Source: Candidatus Heimdallarchaeota archaeon LC_3
GTDB lineage: Archaea; Asgardarchaeota; Heimdallarchaeia; Hodarchaeales; LC-3
Length of the DNA stretch: 64,000 bases
NCBI GenBank assembly: GCA_001940645.1
Contig: MDVS01000014.1
Span: 1-64,000 of the forward strand
Direction of reading: 5' to 3'
A program made the translations under genes and the position numbers. A model generated the notes under the pieces. The model was not told where the DNA came from. It worked only from the letters and a program-made list of their open reading frames with translations, and made no database searches. Of this stretch, positions 52,610 to 62,301 are shown piece after piece (within the stretch, counting starts at the first letter, position 1; every line of letters begins with the position of its first letter).

Positions 52610-55600
52610 TTCTTTGACCTCCGTTTATTGTTAATAGCCTTTTTAGATATTATTACGAACAGCAAAATAGTGAAAATTGAGAAAAAATCAAATCCAGGTG
52701 AAGTTGAAATTTCTATTGGGGATGGTTCGCCTTCAATGACTGTCACTCTTACATCATCCATAGCAAAATTACCTGAAGAATCATAGACAATAATTCTGAA
52801 ATCATATATCCCAATGTAAAGATTATCTATTTCAAATGTTGCTACATTGCCAACAATAGTGTCATTAACTATTAATTGTTCTGAATTCAGATCAATAATT
52901 TCAAAATAGGAAAGTAAGACATTATCTGATACTACCCAAGTAAAACTTACTGGTATACTAGAATAGGTTGTAATATCAGAGAGATGATTAACTGTTGGAG
53001 GAGTAGTATCCCCTGTTACAGTTACTGTAAATGTTAGTGAATTGAAATTATCAAATACATCCCACGCAGAAATATTGATTGTGTATATTCCAACTGCTAA
53101 TCCATCTAATGAAAGTTCGAATTGGATATTAGGAATGGACCAAGGAGTTTCAATAGGATTCTGAGTGACTCCTAAAATAAATGAAGAATACCCTTGAGGG
53201 TTTTGATCGAAAAGATAAATTACAATACTATTTCCTTTACTGCCAAATATAAAAGTTTGATCTGGAATATGAGAAATTTCTGGTGTCTGGATATCATATA
53301 GATTCCCAAGAAGGACTTTTACAATAGCAATACTTGAAAAACTATTTCCTGCTTCATCCCATACAGTTAAATTAAATTCCCATGTTCCAAGAGGTAGGGA
53401 GGAAAAGTGGTATTGAATAATACCAGAAACCCAGTAATCACGCACGAAAATTTGTGTTCCATTCTTACGGATTACGTAATCGTAAGGATGTTCATCGTTA
53501 ACCTCCCAAATAATTGTTCCAGACATATTTTCTGTAACAATAAGGTCTGCGGGTTGGCTTGCAAATGGTGCAGTTATATCGGGAGCTTCTGGGATTACTT
53601 CTATTATAACTTCATTAGATGCTATGTTCCCAGAAAGATCCCATAAAGTCAAATTCAGCACCCATATCCCTATATTCAGATCATCTATTGAAATAGTAAT
53701 ATTCTCGCCATGCCAAGGATTATTTACATGATTTGGAAAACTTGTATTATTAATCATGATTTGATAAGCATAGGGATGGGCATCTGAACAATTCCAAGTT
53801 ATTGTATTACCAGTAGAACCTTCCTCATAAGTAACAGGATTTGGTGGAGTTATTATAGGTGCTTCAGTATCAAGCGCAGCTACTGTTACTGTTATCAAAA
53901 CCATGTCTGATACAGAATTCCCTGCTTCATCAAAAAGAGAGCAAGTAAAATTATACAAACCTGCATTAAGTCCATCTAAATTTATTTCAATCTTATCGTT
54001 CAATAGAGTCCAAGATTGATCATAGATTAACGTATTATTTCTCCAGACTGATGCCCACCAAGGATGATCCTCAGAACCTATCCATGCTACATTATATCCA
54101 ATAGAACCTTCTTCAAAGCTAAAATCTGCAGGAGAAGAAATTGTTGGGAGAGTTGTATCAGGAGCGGCCGGTAACACTGTGATTACTACTTGATCAGAAG
54201 CTGATTTACCATAGGAGTTCTGTACAATACAAGTAAAGTTGTGAAGACCTTCTTCTAATCCATCTAGCCATGTAATGACTGAATCTGTCCAAAAACCTGT
54301 ATCAAAAATAGTCCCGTTATCATAAACGGTATAATTCGCTGGATTATTATCTGTTACTGTCCAGAGAATTGAATACCCAGTATCTCCAAAATATATGCTG
54401 AAATCACTGGGAGTGGAAATAAGAGGGCTATCGCTAACGTTATTGTTTAGAATAGTATTAGAAGATCCATCGTCTTTTATATCCCCTAAATAATTGAAAA
54501 GAACAGTATTTTCAATAACACTATAAAATGAACTACTCGCATCCAACCAAATTCCATATTCTAAGTTGTTTTCTAAAATATTCTTATGAATATAATTATT
54601 TGATGATTGAGTTGATTTTACTCCTGATTCTCCATTATTAACACCATAATTAAAAGTGAAATTATTATAATTGGCATTTAAATAGAAAGAAAAACCATGT
54701 TGACTATTATTGGTGGCGACGTTATAAAAAAGTCCGTTATAATTAGAATTTTCAAGCTGGAATCCATGTTGACCATTATTAATTGCTGTATTATTCATCA
54801 ATAAGTTATTATCTCCCCACCACACCCCAAAACCAGCTCTTCCATTATTAATAGCAGTATTATTAATAACAACATTATTATTGAATTCTAAAACTAAATC
54901 AAAGCCACTATCAACACTATTGATAGCAGTATTGTTTATTAACTTAGCATTTGTTACATTAACTAATTGAATTCCATGTGTTCCTGAATTATTAACTAAT
55001 ATGCTTTCTAATACAAAATAAACATTTGTATTAGATATTTCTACACCTTCAAGAATTGAGCCATTAATAAGATAATCTTTTATGAGATAAGGATTATTTT
55101 CTGAACCATCACCTGGCCATCCTTCACTTAAAGCTTGAGAAGCGAAATCACTATTCCCATCTATTGAGATAGAATCATGTGAAACGATATTATTACTACC
55201 ATCATTTCTAATATCTCCATTGATATTTGATATGAATATATTATCTATAACAATATTAAAAGCACTATTAGCCGTTAACTGTACGCCATATGAATTATCT
55301 TCAAAGATATTCCGACTTATTGTGTTTTCAGAACAATCATCAATATAGACTCCTGCGTTATTATCTGAAACTAAATTAAAGGAAAGAGAATTAAGATCAC
55401 TAGAACCTCTAAGATAGAACCCATGATTAATGTTATTGATTACATTATTACCTGTAAAAGTATTCTGGTCGGATGAGTAAAGATGGAATCCATATATTGC
55501 ATTATTTGTTGCAGTATTGTTAATAAATGTGTTCTGGTGAGCTTGAGCTAGGTAGAAGCCAAAAAAATTATTATTGGTTGCGGTGTTGTTAGTTAGGATG

Positions 55601-57126
55601 TTCTGGTTTGCACGTTCGAGATAAATACCAGTAATGTCACTACCTGTTGCAGTGTTATTAGTCAATATGTTATTGTGGGACCATTGCACACGAAATCCCT
55701 CGTGACCGTCTGCATTATTACCGACCAAAGTATTGTAGTCGGAATACAATAACTGAAATTGATATTTATTATTGGTGGCATTATTAAAATACAAAGCCCC
55801 ATTATTTGTGTTGTCTAAATAAAAACCGAATTGATCTGATCCATTGACCCAAACATCCCTAATAATGAAAAAAACATTAGCATTACTAATTATGATTCCA
55901 TGATTAGATGCATTATTGATGAAATAATCCTCTATGATATAAGGATTTGATTGTGAACCATTTCCCTGCCATCCCTCAATACCTGCTTGGGTAGCAAAAT
56001 CTGCATTCCCATCAATTATAATTGGCAAATGATCCTCTAAATAATTTGTTTGAAAAGCTCGTAGGTCTGAGACGTACCAATCTCCTAAGGAATCATTTGC
56101 AATTACTTGGATCACGTGACTTCCAGCTGCAGGCATAGGAATAGTTGTATTTCCATAGATTGTTACGTTGTTGTTCCCATCCAAGGAATATCCTATCCAG
56201 TCATATGGAGTAGAAGTATCAAAACTTATTAGTAATCCTTCATGTCGATTATCACCAATATTATAGTCAGGATCCCAACTAAAACCAAAAGCATCATATT
56301 GAGTTCCAATTAAATAGCTTAAAGTATCAGTCCCAACATACAATTCCTCAATACTATTTAAATCATTTACAAATTCAATATTATCTACTCTTCCAATTTC
56401 CGTACCATTAACATAACTGATTATCCAAGTAAATTGTCCATTTACACCAGTATTGCAATCAAAACTAATAGAATGATGGACAAAAAAATCTCTAGAAATA
56501 TCTGCAATATCTACCCAAGTAGATCCATCGAAGTACTGGTATTTCCCAACAACTAAGTTATATCTAATTTCAATTGCTGTTGTATCATCATTAGCTCTTA
56601 ATTGGAAATATTGTACTCCAGTCGTTCCTGTTGTACTCTGAAGAAATTCGACTGTTCCAGATATCGGAGCAGAATTAAAATGATGTACACCCCATGTATA
56701 AGTACCAGATTGAGCATCTCTGACTTGCAAATGCTTTTTATGACCATCCCAATCAGTCCACGCTACATAAATATCCACAAAATCTCCTCCTGCCGTATCA
56801 TAGTATTCATCTATAAAATCGATATTAGTCCCCGTTGTCCCATGAATATTGTTTTCAAAAGCAAACGTTCCTGGAAAGTATCCACTCATTGGAGCATTGT
56901 AAGTTTTACTTTCAGGGGTAGTTAATATAAGCGGTTGAACAGCAGATAGGGAATTTTTGATAGAAGAATTAATTTCTCTACTGTCTTTTTCAATATTTCT
57001 CTCTTTTTCTAGCACAGGAACTATCAAATTAGTATTAGGAACAATAAAAAAGAAAAATATTCCAATCATGATGAAAAATTTCAAATTGATACTTATTTTT
57101 TTACTTAACAGCCTCATTCTTATCAT
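52606..57126 (-). CDS. Giant cell-surface protein: N-terminal jelly-roll-like domain, two beta-helices, Ig-like repeats, PGFD anchor
   Basis: 1506 residues. Signal helix (FFIMIGIFFFFIVPNTN), then a ~250-residue jelly-roll/LamG-like domain (DEYYDTAGGDFVDIYVAWTD, FFVHHSISFDCNTGVNGQF) that may bind carbohydrate. Two NosD-type beta-helices follow (about 370-620 and 640-900), each starting with IDGN-x-DF...EGW-G-x-GS...NPYII and built of N-x-I/L-x-x-N-x-A rungs. Then six Ig-like repeats and SPGFDFFSIFTILLFVIISK with a basic tail. Where the paralogue at 40981 has propellers, this one has the jelly-roll and an extra beta-helix. First gene of its operon. Confidence 0.9.
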   Translation of the reverse strand: MIRMRLLSKKISINLKFFIMIGIFFFFIVPNTNLIVPVLEKERNIEKDSREINSSIKNSLSAVQPLILTTPESKTYNAPMSGYFPGTFAFENNIHGTTGTNIDFIDEYYDTAGGDFVDIYVAWTDWDGHKKHLQVRDAQSGTYTWGVHHFNSAPISGTVEFLQSTTGTTGVQYFQLRANDDTTAIEIRYNLVVGKYQYFDGSTWVDIADISRDFFVHHSISFDCNTGVNGQFTWIISYVNGTEIGRVDNIEFVNDLNSIEELYVGTDTLSYLIGTQYDAFGFSWDPDYNIGDNRHEGLLISFDTSTPYDWIGYSLDGNNNVTIYGNTTIPMPAAGSHVIQVIANDSLGDWYVSDLRAFQTNYLEDHLPIIIDGNADFATQAGIEGWQGNGSQSNPYIIEDYFINNASNHGIIISNANVFFIIRDVWVNGSDQFGFYLDNTNNGALYFNNATNNKYQFQLLYSDYNTLVGNNADGHEGFRVQWSHNNILTNNTATGSDITGIYLERANQNILTNNTATNNNFFGFYLAQAHQNTFINNTATNNAIYGFHLYSSDQNTFTGNNVINNINHGFYLRGSSDLNSLSFNLVSDNNAGVYIDDCSENTISRNIFEDNSYGVQLTANSAFNIVIDNIFISNINGDIRNDGSNNIVSHDSISIDGNSDFASQALSEGWPGDGSENNPYLIKDYLINGSILEGVEISNTNVYFVLESILVNNSGTHGIQLVNVTNAKLINNTAINSVDSGFDLVLEFNNNVVINNTAINNGRAGFGVWWGDNNLLMNNTAINNGQHGFQLENSNYNGLFYNVATNNSQHGFSFYLNANYNNFTFNYGVNNGESGVKSTQSSNNYIHKNILENNLEYGIWLDASSSFYSVIENTVLFNYLGDIKDDGSSNTILNNNVSDSPLISTPSDFSIYFGDTGYSILWTVTDNNPANYTVYDNGTIFDTGFWTDSVITWLDGLEEGLHNFTCIVQNSYGKSASDQVVITVLPAAPDTTLPTISSPADFSFEEGSIGYNVAWIGSEDHPWWASVWRNNTLIYDQSWTLLNDKIEINLDGLNAGLYNFTCSLFDEAGNSVSDMVLITVTVAALDTEAPIITPPNPVTYEEGSTGNTITWNCSDAHPYAYQIMINNTSFPNHVNNPWHGENITISIDDLNIGIWVLNLTLWDLSGNIASNEVIIEVIPEAPDITAPFASQPADLIVTENMSGTIIWEVNDEHPYDYVIRKNGTQIFVRDYWVSGIIQYHFSSLPLGTWEFNLTVWDEAGNSFSSIAIVKVLLGNLYDIQTPEISHIPDQTFIFGSKGNSIVIYLFDQNPQGYSSFILGVTQNPIETPWSIPNIQFELSLDGLAVGIYTINISAWDVFDNFNSLTFTVTVTGDTTPPTVNHLSDITTYSSIPVSFTWVVSDNVLLSYFEIIDLNSEQLIVNDTIVGNVATFEIDNLYIGIYDFRIIVYDSSGNFAMDDVRVTVIEGEPSPIEISTSPGFDFFSIFTILLFVIISKKAINNKRRSKK

Positions 57127-57171
57127 ACTCGACTTCTTTGTTGTTAATTATGTTTACTGATTTCTGATCAA

Positions 57172-57188
57172 TATATTTATAAATTTAT
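57172..57188 (-). promoter_or_regulatory. TATA box of the outer surface-protein operon
   Basis: TTTATAAATATAT-type sequence on the minus strand, centred about 52 bases before the ATG at 57126 and duplicated at 47289-47305. The spacing leaves a leader of roughly 25 bases. Confidence 0.6.
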
Positions 57189-57252
57189 GCAATTCCATTA
57201 AATTTTAAAATATATAATAACAAAAAATATTTGAATATAAACACAAACATTA

Positions 57253-57268
57253 AATTTATAAATAATAT
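57253..57268 (+). promoter_or_regulatory. TATA box of the winged-helix/ParA operon
   Basis: AATTTATAAATAATAT lies about 55 bases before the ATG at 57319 on the plus strand, back to back with the surface-operon promoter ~80 bases away. The adjacency would let the winged-helix protein control both directions, though no palindrome is evident. Confidence 0.5.
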
Positions 57269-57318
57269 AGAATGTCTTTAATTGTCAAACTTTGTTTGTC
57301 TTGAGGTTAAAACTCTCG

Positions 57319-57954
57319 ATGGAATCAGCAAAAAATCCTAATGAAGTAAAAATTGCACTGAAAGAATTAGTAGATTATGTTTCTCGCTTAGATGAAAAGA
57401 TTGAAGGAATTTCATCACAACTGGAGATACTTTCTGAGAACCTGCTTCCAAAGAGTAAACCTGAAATAGTGGAATATATGCAAAAAACCATTGACGCTAT
57501 GGCTCATTTAGATGAAATAAATCAACGAATTCCTGTATCACGTATAGATCTGGCTAATGAGCTCGATATTCATCCTAATACTGCATATATACGAGCAGAA
57601 AAATTAGTAGAAAAAAACAAGTTCTTAAAATATTATGGTCGAGGATTGGGAAGAGAAAAGTTTGAGGAAAAAAAAGCGGTTTACTATTCCTTATTTCGCA
57701 CTCTTTATGACCATAAAACTGTTGCAGAACTCGAAAAAAAGAACAAATCTGCTTATATGATCGCATTAACTCTTCTCCAACAACAACCAATAACAGAAAA
57801 TGATTTAATTAAAACTGATAAATTAACTGAAAAAGAAATAAAACAAGGTTTATACTACTTGGTAAGCCGAGGATTCATATCAAAAGAAACAAAAAATAAA
57901 GCAATTCTCTACAGAATTAGGAAAATTGATCAAGAAGGCATGAAAGTAACTTGA
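57319..57954 (+). CDS. Coiled-coil, double winged-helix regulator-like protein
   Basis: 211 residues from ATG at 57319; an upstream TTG (57292) would add nine residues but sits close to the promoter. An N-terminal coiled coil (VKIALKELVDYVSRLDEKIE, then GISSQLEILSENLL) is followed by a winged helix at ~70-125 (ISRIDLANELDIHPNTAYIR-like element) and a second wHTH near the C-terminus (ENDLIKTDKLTEKEIKQGLY, RGFISKE). It is 24 bases upstream of the ParA-like gene on the same strand, an arrangement like ParA with a DNA-binding partner. Confidence 0.75.
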   Translation: MESAKNPNEVKIALKELVDYVSRLDEKIEGISSQLEILSENLLPKSKPEIVEYMQKTIDAMAHLDEINQRIPVSRIDLANELDIHPNTAYIRAEKLVEKNKFLKYYGRGLGREKFEEKKAVYYSLFRTLYDHKTVAELEKKNKSAYMIALTLLQQQPITENDLIKTDKLTEKEIKQGLYYLVSRGFISKETKNKAILYRIRKIDQEGMKVT

Positions 57955-57978
57955 AAATTACCTAAGAAGGGGATCAAT

Positions 57979-58737
57979 ATGAAAATTGTTGCAACTCATA
58001 GTTTCAGAGGAGGTTCAGGTAAAACATTTATTGCTCTGAACATTGCAGCCGCTTCTGCTCGTGCAGGATTTAAAACAATTGTTATGGATTGCGATTTTGT
58101 ATCTCCATCTTTTCAATCAAACATACAAGTTAAATCCAGTCAAAAAAATTCTGGGAATGACTTTTTATTAGGTAAATGTAAAGAAACCGAAGTAATATCT
58201 CAGACTACTATTCCAAATCTCAATGTTATATTCGGTGATCCCAAACCAGTTCTAGGTCAAGGGTTATTAGAACCAGTTGAAGAAACACATTGGAAAGCTC
58301 TTCAACGTTTTTCTCAATTACGCGAAAGTCTTGAAAAACAAGGATATCAAAGATTTATTTTAGATACATCACCTAACCTTTCGTATAATAGTGCTAGTGC
58401 TCTAACAGTGGCCGATTCAATTGTATTAGTTCATCGTCCTGTTATTCATTCCCTAGATTTAGCAATTTATATTCTTCAAACAATCTATACTACTTTGAAA
58501 AAATCATTGAAACCAAGATCATTTTATTTAATCTTTAATCAAGTTCCTCACGGAAGTCCAGAAGAAGTTAAAAAATTATTAGAGAATTTAACTATAGAAA
58601 TCCAAAAACATATTGAAATAAAAGTGCTTGATAGCATTCCGCTTGATTTAGAAATGGACTTTTGGAATAGTCTCTTAATATTAGAGGATTCACAAACACA
58701 CAATAAAATTATCAATATGACTAAAAAAATTTTCTAA
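57979..58737 (+). CDS. ParA/MinD-family P-loop ATPase with atypical signature residue
   Basis: 252 residues, ATG with AAGGGGAT upstream. Deviant Walker A is HSFRGGSGKTFIALN (residues 7-21). The signature Lys of KGGxGKT is Arg10 here. A' is VMDCDFVSPSF and Walker B is FILDTSPNLSYN, followed by a ADSIVLVHRPVIHSLDLA segment. In ParA/MinD the signature Lys reaches across the dimer to the partner's ATP; Arg may substitute or may weaken dimer-dependent hydrolysis. Partner is likely the winged-helix protein upstream, in positioning of DNA or a protein complex. Confidence 0.88.
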   Translation: MKIVATHSFRGGSGKTFIALNIAAASARAGFKTIVMDCDFVSPSFQSNIQVKSSQKNSGNDFLLGKCKETEVISQTTIPNLNVIFGDPKPVLGQGLLEPVEETHWKALQRFSQLRESLEKQGYQRFILDTSPNLSYNSASALTVADSIVLVHRPVIHSLDLAIYILQTIYTTLKKSLKPRSFYLIFNQVPHGSPEEVKKLLENLTIEIQKHIEIKVLDSIPLDLEMDFWNSLLILEDSQTHNKIINMTKKIF

Positions 58738-58773
58738 AGATAAATTAGTCAGAAAATCAATCTTGTTCATGAA

Positions 58774-59700
58774 TTATTTATCCTTGTAAAAAATAGAGTC
58801 AGCTTTCTCAATAAAATTTATTAAGGCTTGAATCTCGGTCTGAGGGACTTCAGAAGAACCATTAAATTGTTGATGGAGAAGAGTAACTTTTTTTTGGAGA
58901 GTTTCTTCCTCCTCTTGAACTTTTTGGGATAATAAGTAAAATATTAATTCTTCATCTTTTGATAAAATAACAGCATGTGGACCAAATGCGATTAACACTC
59001 CAATTGAGTCTAGAATAATAGTATCCGGAAACATAATACCTAATATTACAAAGATTAGACCTAGAAAATATGAAATAATTATAAAATCAAATCGCTTCTT
59101 TTTCTTTATTAAACTGTTTTTTCCTTCAATTAATTCGCTTCTTTCTTGATTAGGATCGAACTGATTTTGTATAAAATCTTCAAATATTAATATTTTACTA
59201 TCTAATCTCATTTTAATACCACGAAGAGATTGTGTTACAATCATGATACCACAAATAAATTGAATGATGAGAATTCCTAAGAAAATCTCTGAAAGTTTTT
59301 GAGTATAACCATAATTCTCATTATAATATATTTCCCATGGATGATATAATAACAAAACAAGACCAGCGCCTGCAACAAAGTAAAAGAGTTTAGAAAACCA
59401 TGGAATTTTTTTATAAATAGTATGCCAGTATTCAGCGTAGAATATCATTCCAATCATTACAAGAATTAAGCCGCCACCTAAAGAAAGCTCAGCTAACATA
59501 TCTTGACCTTTTGTGATAAAAGGAGCTATGGAAAAAACAGCCATGCTTACTGCAAAAAGTCCTAAAGCAATGAAAAAATTAAACCACGTTTTTTTTCTAG
59601 AACTTTTTTTGAAGGTTGAGAGATTTATATTAAGGAGAAATAAGATTACTAGCATTGATATGAATGGGAAAATAAATACAAGAATTTGATAGATATTCAT
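58774..59700 (-). CDS. Multi-pass membrane protein of a tandem family (copy 1)
   Basis: 308 residues from ATG at 59700, matching the start of its paralogues; an upstream start at 59766 would add 22 non-conserved residues. About five N-terminal helices, then a cytosolic stretch with two long charged helices (SKILIFEDFIQNQFDPNQER), two more helices (IIISYFLGLIFVILGIMF, IGVLIAFGPHAVI) and a conserved C-terminal tail VPQTEIQALINFIEKADSIF. Conserved blocks include LAELSLGGGLILVMIGM, EYWHTIYKKIPWFSKLF and WEIYYNENYGYTQ. Family unknown. Paralogues lie at 60002 (broken) and 61018. Confidence 0.75.
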   Translation of the reverse strand: MNIYQILVFIFPFISMLVILFLLNINLSTFKKSSRKKTWFNFFIALGLFAVSMAVFSIAPFITKGQDMLAELSLGGGLILVMIGMIFYAEYWHTIYKKIPWFSKLFYFVAGAGLVLLLYHPWEIYYNENYGYTQKLSEIFLGILIIQFICGIMIVTQSLRGIKMRLDSKILIFEDFIQNQFDPNQERSELIEGKNSLIKKKKRFDFIIISYFLGLIFVILGIMFPDTIILDSIGVLIAFGPHAVILSKDEELIFYLLSQKVQEEEETLQKKVTLLHQQFNGSSEVPQTEIQALINFIEKADSIFYKDK

Positions 59701-59841
59701 TTTATTTGAAATCCCCAAAATTAAGAATATAACAATATCACATTTAAAAACTTGCTGATTTTCCAAAAATTGTAGGTTGGCATACTTTCAAGTAAAAATA
59801 TCTATGTCCCGTCCATATTATTATAATTCCCGAATATAAAA

Positions 59842-59890
59842 GGAATACTACGAAGAGATATTATCATAATCGCTCCCAGAAACAAATTCA
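59842..59890 (-). pseudogene. Short relic of a further copy of the membrane-protein family
   Basis: AATACTACGAAGAGATATTATCATAATC... aligns with AATACTACGAAGAGATAGTATTATAATC in the gene at 61018 (encoding the IIILSLRSIK segment), followed by matching ACAAATT. Read on the minus strand it gives GAIMIISLRSI, with no open frame around it. Only about 50 bases remain recognisable. Confidence 0.6.
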
Positions 59891-60001
59891 TTTTTTTAAT
59901 ATCCCTAATTATTACTGAAAATTCACAAATTCTTGCAGTAATTAAGAATATGATCAAAAAAGTATTTTAAATAATAAATATATTCATTTAATTATTTCAA
60001 T

Positions 60002-60949
60002 TTAGGATTCTTCATCAAAATAAAGCGTATCAGCTCTCTCGATAAAATTCATTAATGCCTGAATCTCTGTTTGTGGAATTTGAGAGGGTCCCTCCGATTG
60101 TTGTTGGAGATGAGTGAAATTTTTTTGGAGGGTAGTAGTATTTTCTTTTACTTTTTGAGTTAATAAGTAGAGAAATAATACGTTATCTTTTGATAATATG
60201 TACGCTTGTGGAACAAATGCTATTAACATGCCTACTCCACCTAGAATAATCACATTTGGTAATAATCCCAAAACTGCAAAAATTAGACCAACAGTAAATG
60301 AAATAATAATAAAATTTAATCGTTTGTTTTTTATTATTAATTCTTGCTTTTTATTGAGTATTAAGATATCTCTTTTCTTATCATTTAACTCTCTTTCTAT
60401 GAGGTCATTAATAATTTTTATTTTAGAATCAATCCTTTTTTTAATACTCTGAAGAGATTGAAAAAAAATTATCCACACACAGATAACTTGTATTAAGAGA
60501 GATATTACAAAAACACTAGGAATTTTTTGAGTATAACCATATCCTTCAATATAAAATATCTCCCACGGGTTATATATAATTAAAAAAAAAGTCCCCCCAG
60601 ATATATATTAAAAAAGCTTTGAAATCCATGGGATTTTTTTATATAGAGTATGCCAATACTCAACATAAAATACCATTCCAATCATTATTAGAATTAGAGT
60701 ACCTCCCAAAGAAAGCTCGGCTAACAAATATTGATCCTTTGCTACAAAAGGAGTGATAGAATAAGCAGCCATGCTTAAAGCTAATAGTCCTAGAGCAATT
60801 GTAAGATATAACCACAATTCTTTACCAGAATATTGCTTACGTGAAGAAATATTTTTCTTAACAAGGAATAGAACAGCAATGATAAACGTAAGTGGGGAAA
60901 TAATTCTGATTATTTGAAAAATATCCATTATTTTTCTGAACCTATTCAA
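60002..60949 (-). pseudogene. Membrane-protein family copy 2, broken by one nonsense codon
   Basis: The N-terminal part (60949, or ATG at 60928, to 60608) and C-terminal part (to 60002) are in the same frame. A TAA at 60610-60608 falls after WISKLF where paralogues have Tyr/Phe (SKLFYF). Reading continues through YISGGTFFLIIYNPWEIFYI and GYGYTQKIPSVF to the conserved C-terminus IPQTEIQALMNFIERADTLYF. No other damage is visible, so the inactivation is recent, or the codon is an error in the assembly. Confidence 0.8.
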
Positions 60950-61017
60950 TATGTTTCTTTAATGCTATTCCTCTGAAATAAATTTACTTAGTCTTTTTAA
61001 GGTAAATAAACCTCTTT

Positions 61018-61959
61018 TCATACGTTATGATCTTTCTCGTAAAAAATTGCATCAGCTTTCTCAATAAAATTAATCAAGGCTTGAATTTCGCTCTGAGGGA
61101 TTTCAGAAGAACCATTAAATTGTTGGGGAAGTAAATTAACGTTATTTTGTAAATTTTTCGTTTCTTCAAGAGGCCTTTGAGATAATAAATAGAGTATTAA
61201 CTCGCTATCCTTTGATAAAATGTAAGCTTGTGGACCATATGCAATCAATATACCTATAAAATCGATGAGGATGATGTTTGGAAGAAATCCAATCCCTATA
61301 AGAAATATACCAAAAATAAAAGAAAAAGCTATTAGATCTATCCTTCTATTTTTCATTTCTAAATTGATTTTCACATCTGTTAGAGCGATTTTTTGAATAA
61401 TTTGATCTTCTTTTTGAAGTTCATTCTGTATGATATTTTCAAATTTAATTATTTTGCTATCAATTCTCATCTTAATACTACGAAGAGATAGTATTATAAT
61501 CACTACTCCACAAACAAATTGAAGGATGAGAACAGCTATAAAAATCTCTGATAAGTTTTGAGTGTACCCATAATTTTCACTATAAAATATCTCCCAAGGA
61601 TTATTTAGTAATAAAATGAAACCTCCACCCACAGAAAAATAAAAAAGTTTTGAAATCCAAGGGATTTTTTTATAAAGAGCGTGCCAGTATTCAACATAGA
61701 AAACCATACCAAGCATCATAAGAATTAGAGACCCACCTAAACTAAGTTCAGCCAATAAAACTTGACCATTTTCAAGTAGAGGAGTTATAGAAAATATACC
61801 AGACCCTAATGCAATTAATCCCAAACCAATTGTAAAATTTAGTGATAATTCCTTACTAGATTTATGTTTTTGAGCAAAAGTGAATTTTATGACAACATAT
61901 AGTATAACCAGCATAGTTAGTAATGGAACAAAAAATCTAAGAAGCATAATCAAATTCAT
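61018..61959 (-). CDS. Multi-pass membrane protein of a tandem family (copy 3)
   Basis: 313 residues. Same plan as 58774-59700: N-terminal helices (VPLLTMLVILYVVIKF, FTIGLGLIALGSGIF), LAELSLGGSLILMMLGM, EYWHALYKKIPWISKLFYF, WEIFYSENYGYTQNL, the LRSIKMRIDSKIIKFENIIQ helix, two more helices (AFSFIFGIFLIGIGFLP) and the C-terminal IPQSEIQALINFIEKADAIF. Intact. Function unknown. The cytosolic helices and conserved tail suggest a partner-binding or sensor role. Confidence 0.75.
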   Translation of the reverse strand: MNLIMLLRFFVPLLTMLVILYVVIKFTFAQKHKSSKELSLNFTIGLGLIALGSGIFSITPLLENGQVLLAELSLGGSLILMMLGMVFYVEYWHALYKKIPWISKLFYFSVGGGFILLLNNPWEIFYSENYGYTQNLSEIFIAVLILQFVCGVVIIILSLRSIKMRIDSKIIKFENIIQNELQKEDQIIQKIALTDVKINLEMKNRRIDLIAFSFIFGIFLIGIGFLPNIILIDFIGILIAYGPQAYILSKDSELILYLLSQRPLEETKNLQNNVNLLPQQFNGSSEIPQSEIQALINFIEKADAIFYEKDHNV

Positions 61960-62301
61960 TATGTAAAAATCCTAAAAATTAATTATTTGCTTTAGTAATA
62001 TTTAAAAAATTTTCTAATTCAATGTAATTTGTAGGAACGCTTACTTTACTAAATTTACTAAATCCTAATTAAACTAAACACAATTTTACTCAATGATACT
62101 CAATATTGATTTTAAATAATTCAAAAAAAGGTTTGATTCCCACTCTACTAGTAAATTTCATTTTTAATGAAACTTAGATAGCACGACATTGGGCCATTAC
62201 GATTATACATTTATTAATAGGAATTTAATAATTAAAACTATAAATTATGCAAGCTAATATTTGGTCAGGATTGAATTAAAAAAAGTGATTTAACGTAATT
62301 A
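61960..62301. other. Intergenic stretch with promoter for the membrane-protein gene
   Basis: AT-rich, no coding frame. Local short repeats such as TTTACTAAATTTACTAAAT (about 62045-62065) and ACTCAATGATACTCAATATT are present. The right part lies downstream of the pirin gene. No RNA gene seen. Confidence 0.4.

Noticed and set aside
35900..57126. Prophage or conjugative island carrying tail-fibre-like proteins
   Set aside because: No integrase, capsid, portal, terminase or replication gene is present. The anchors and paired paralogues fit cell-surface proteins.
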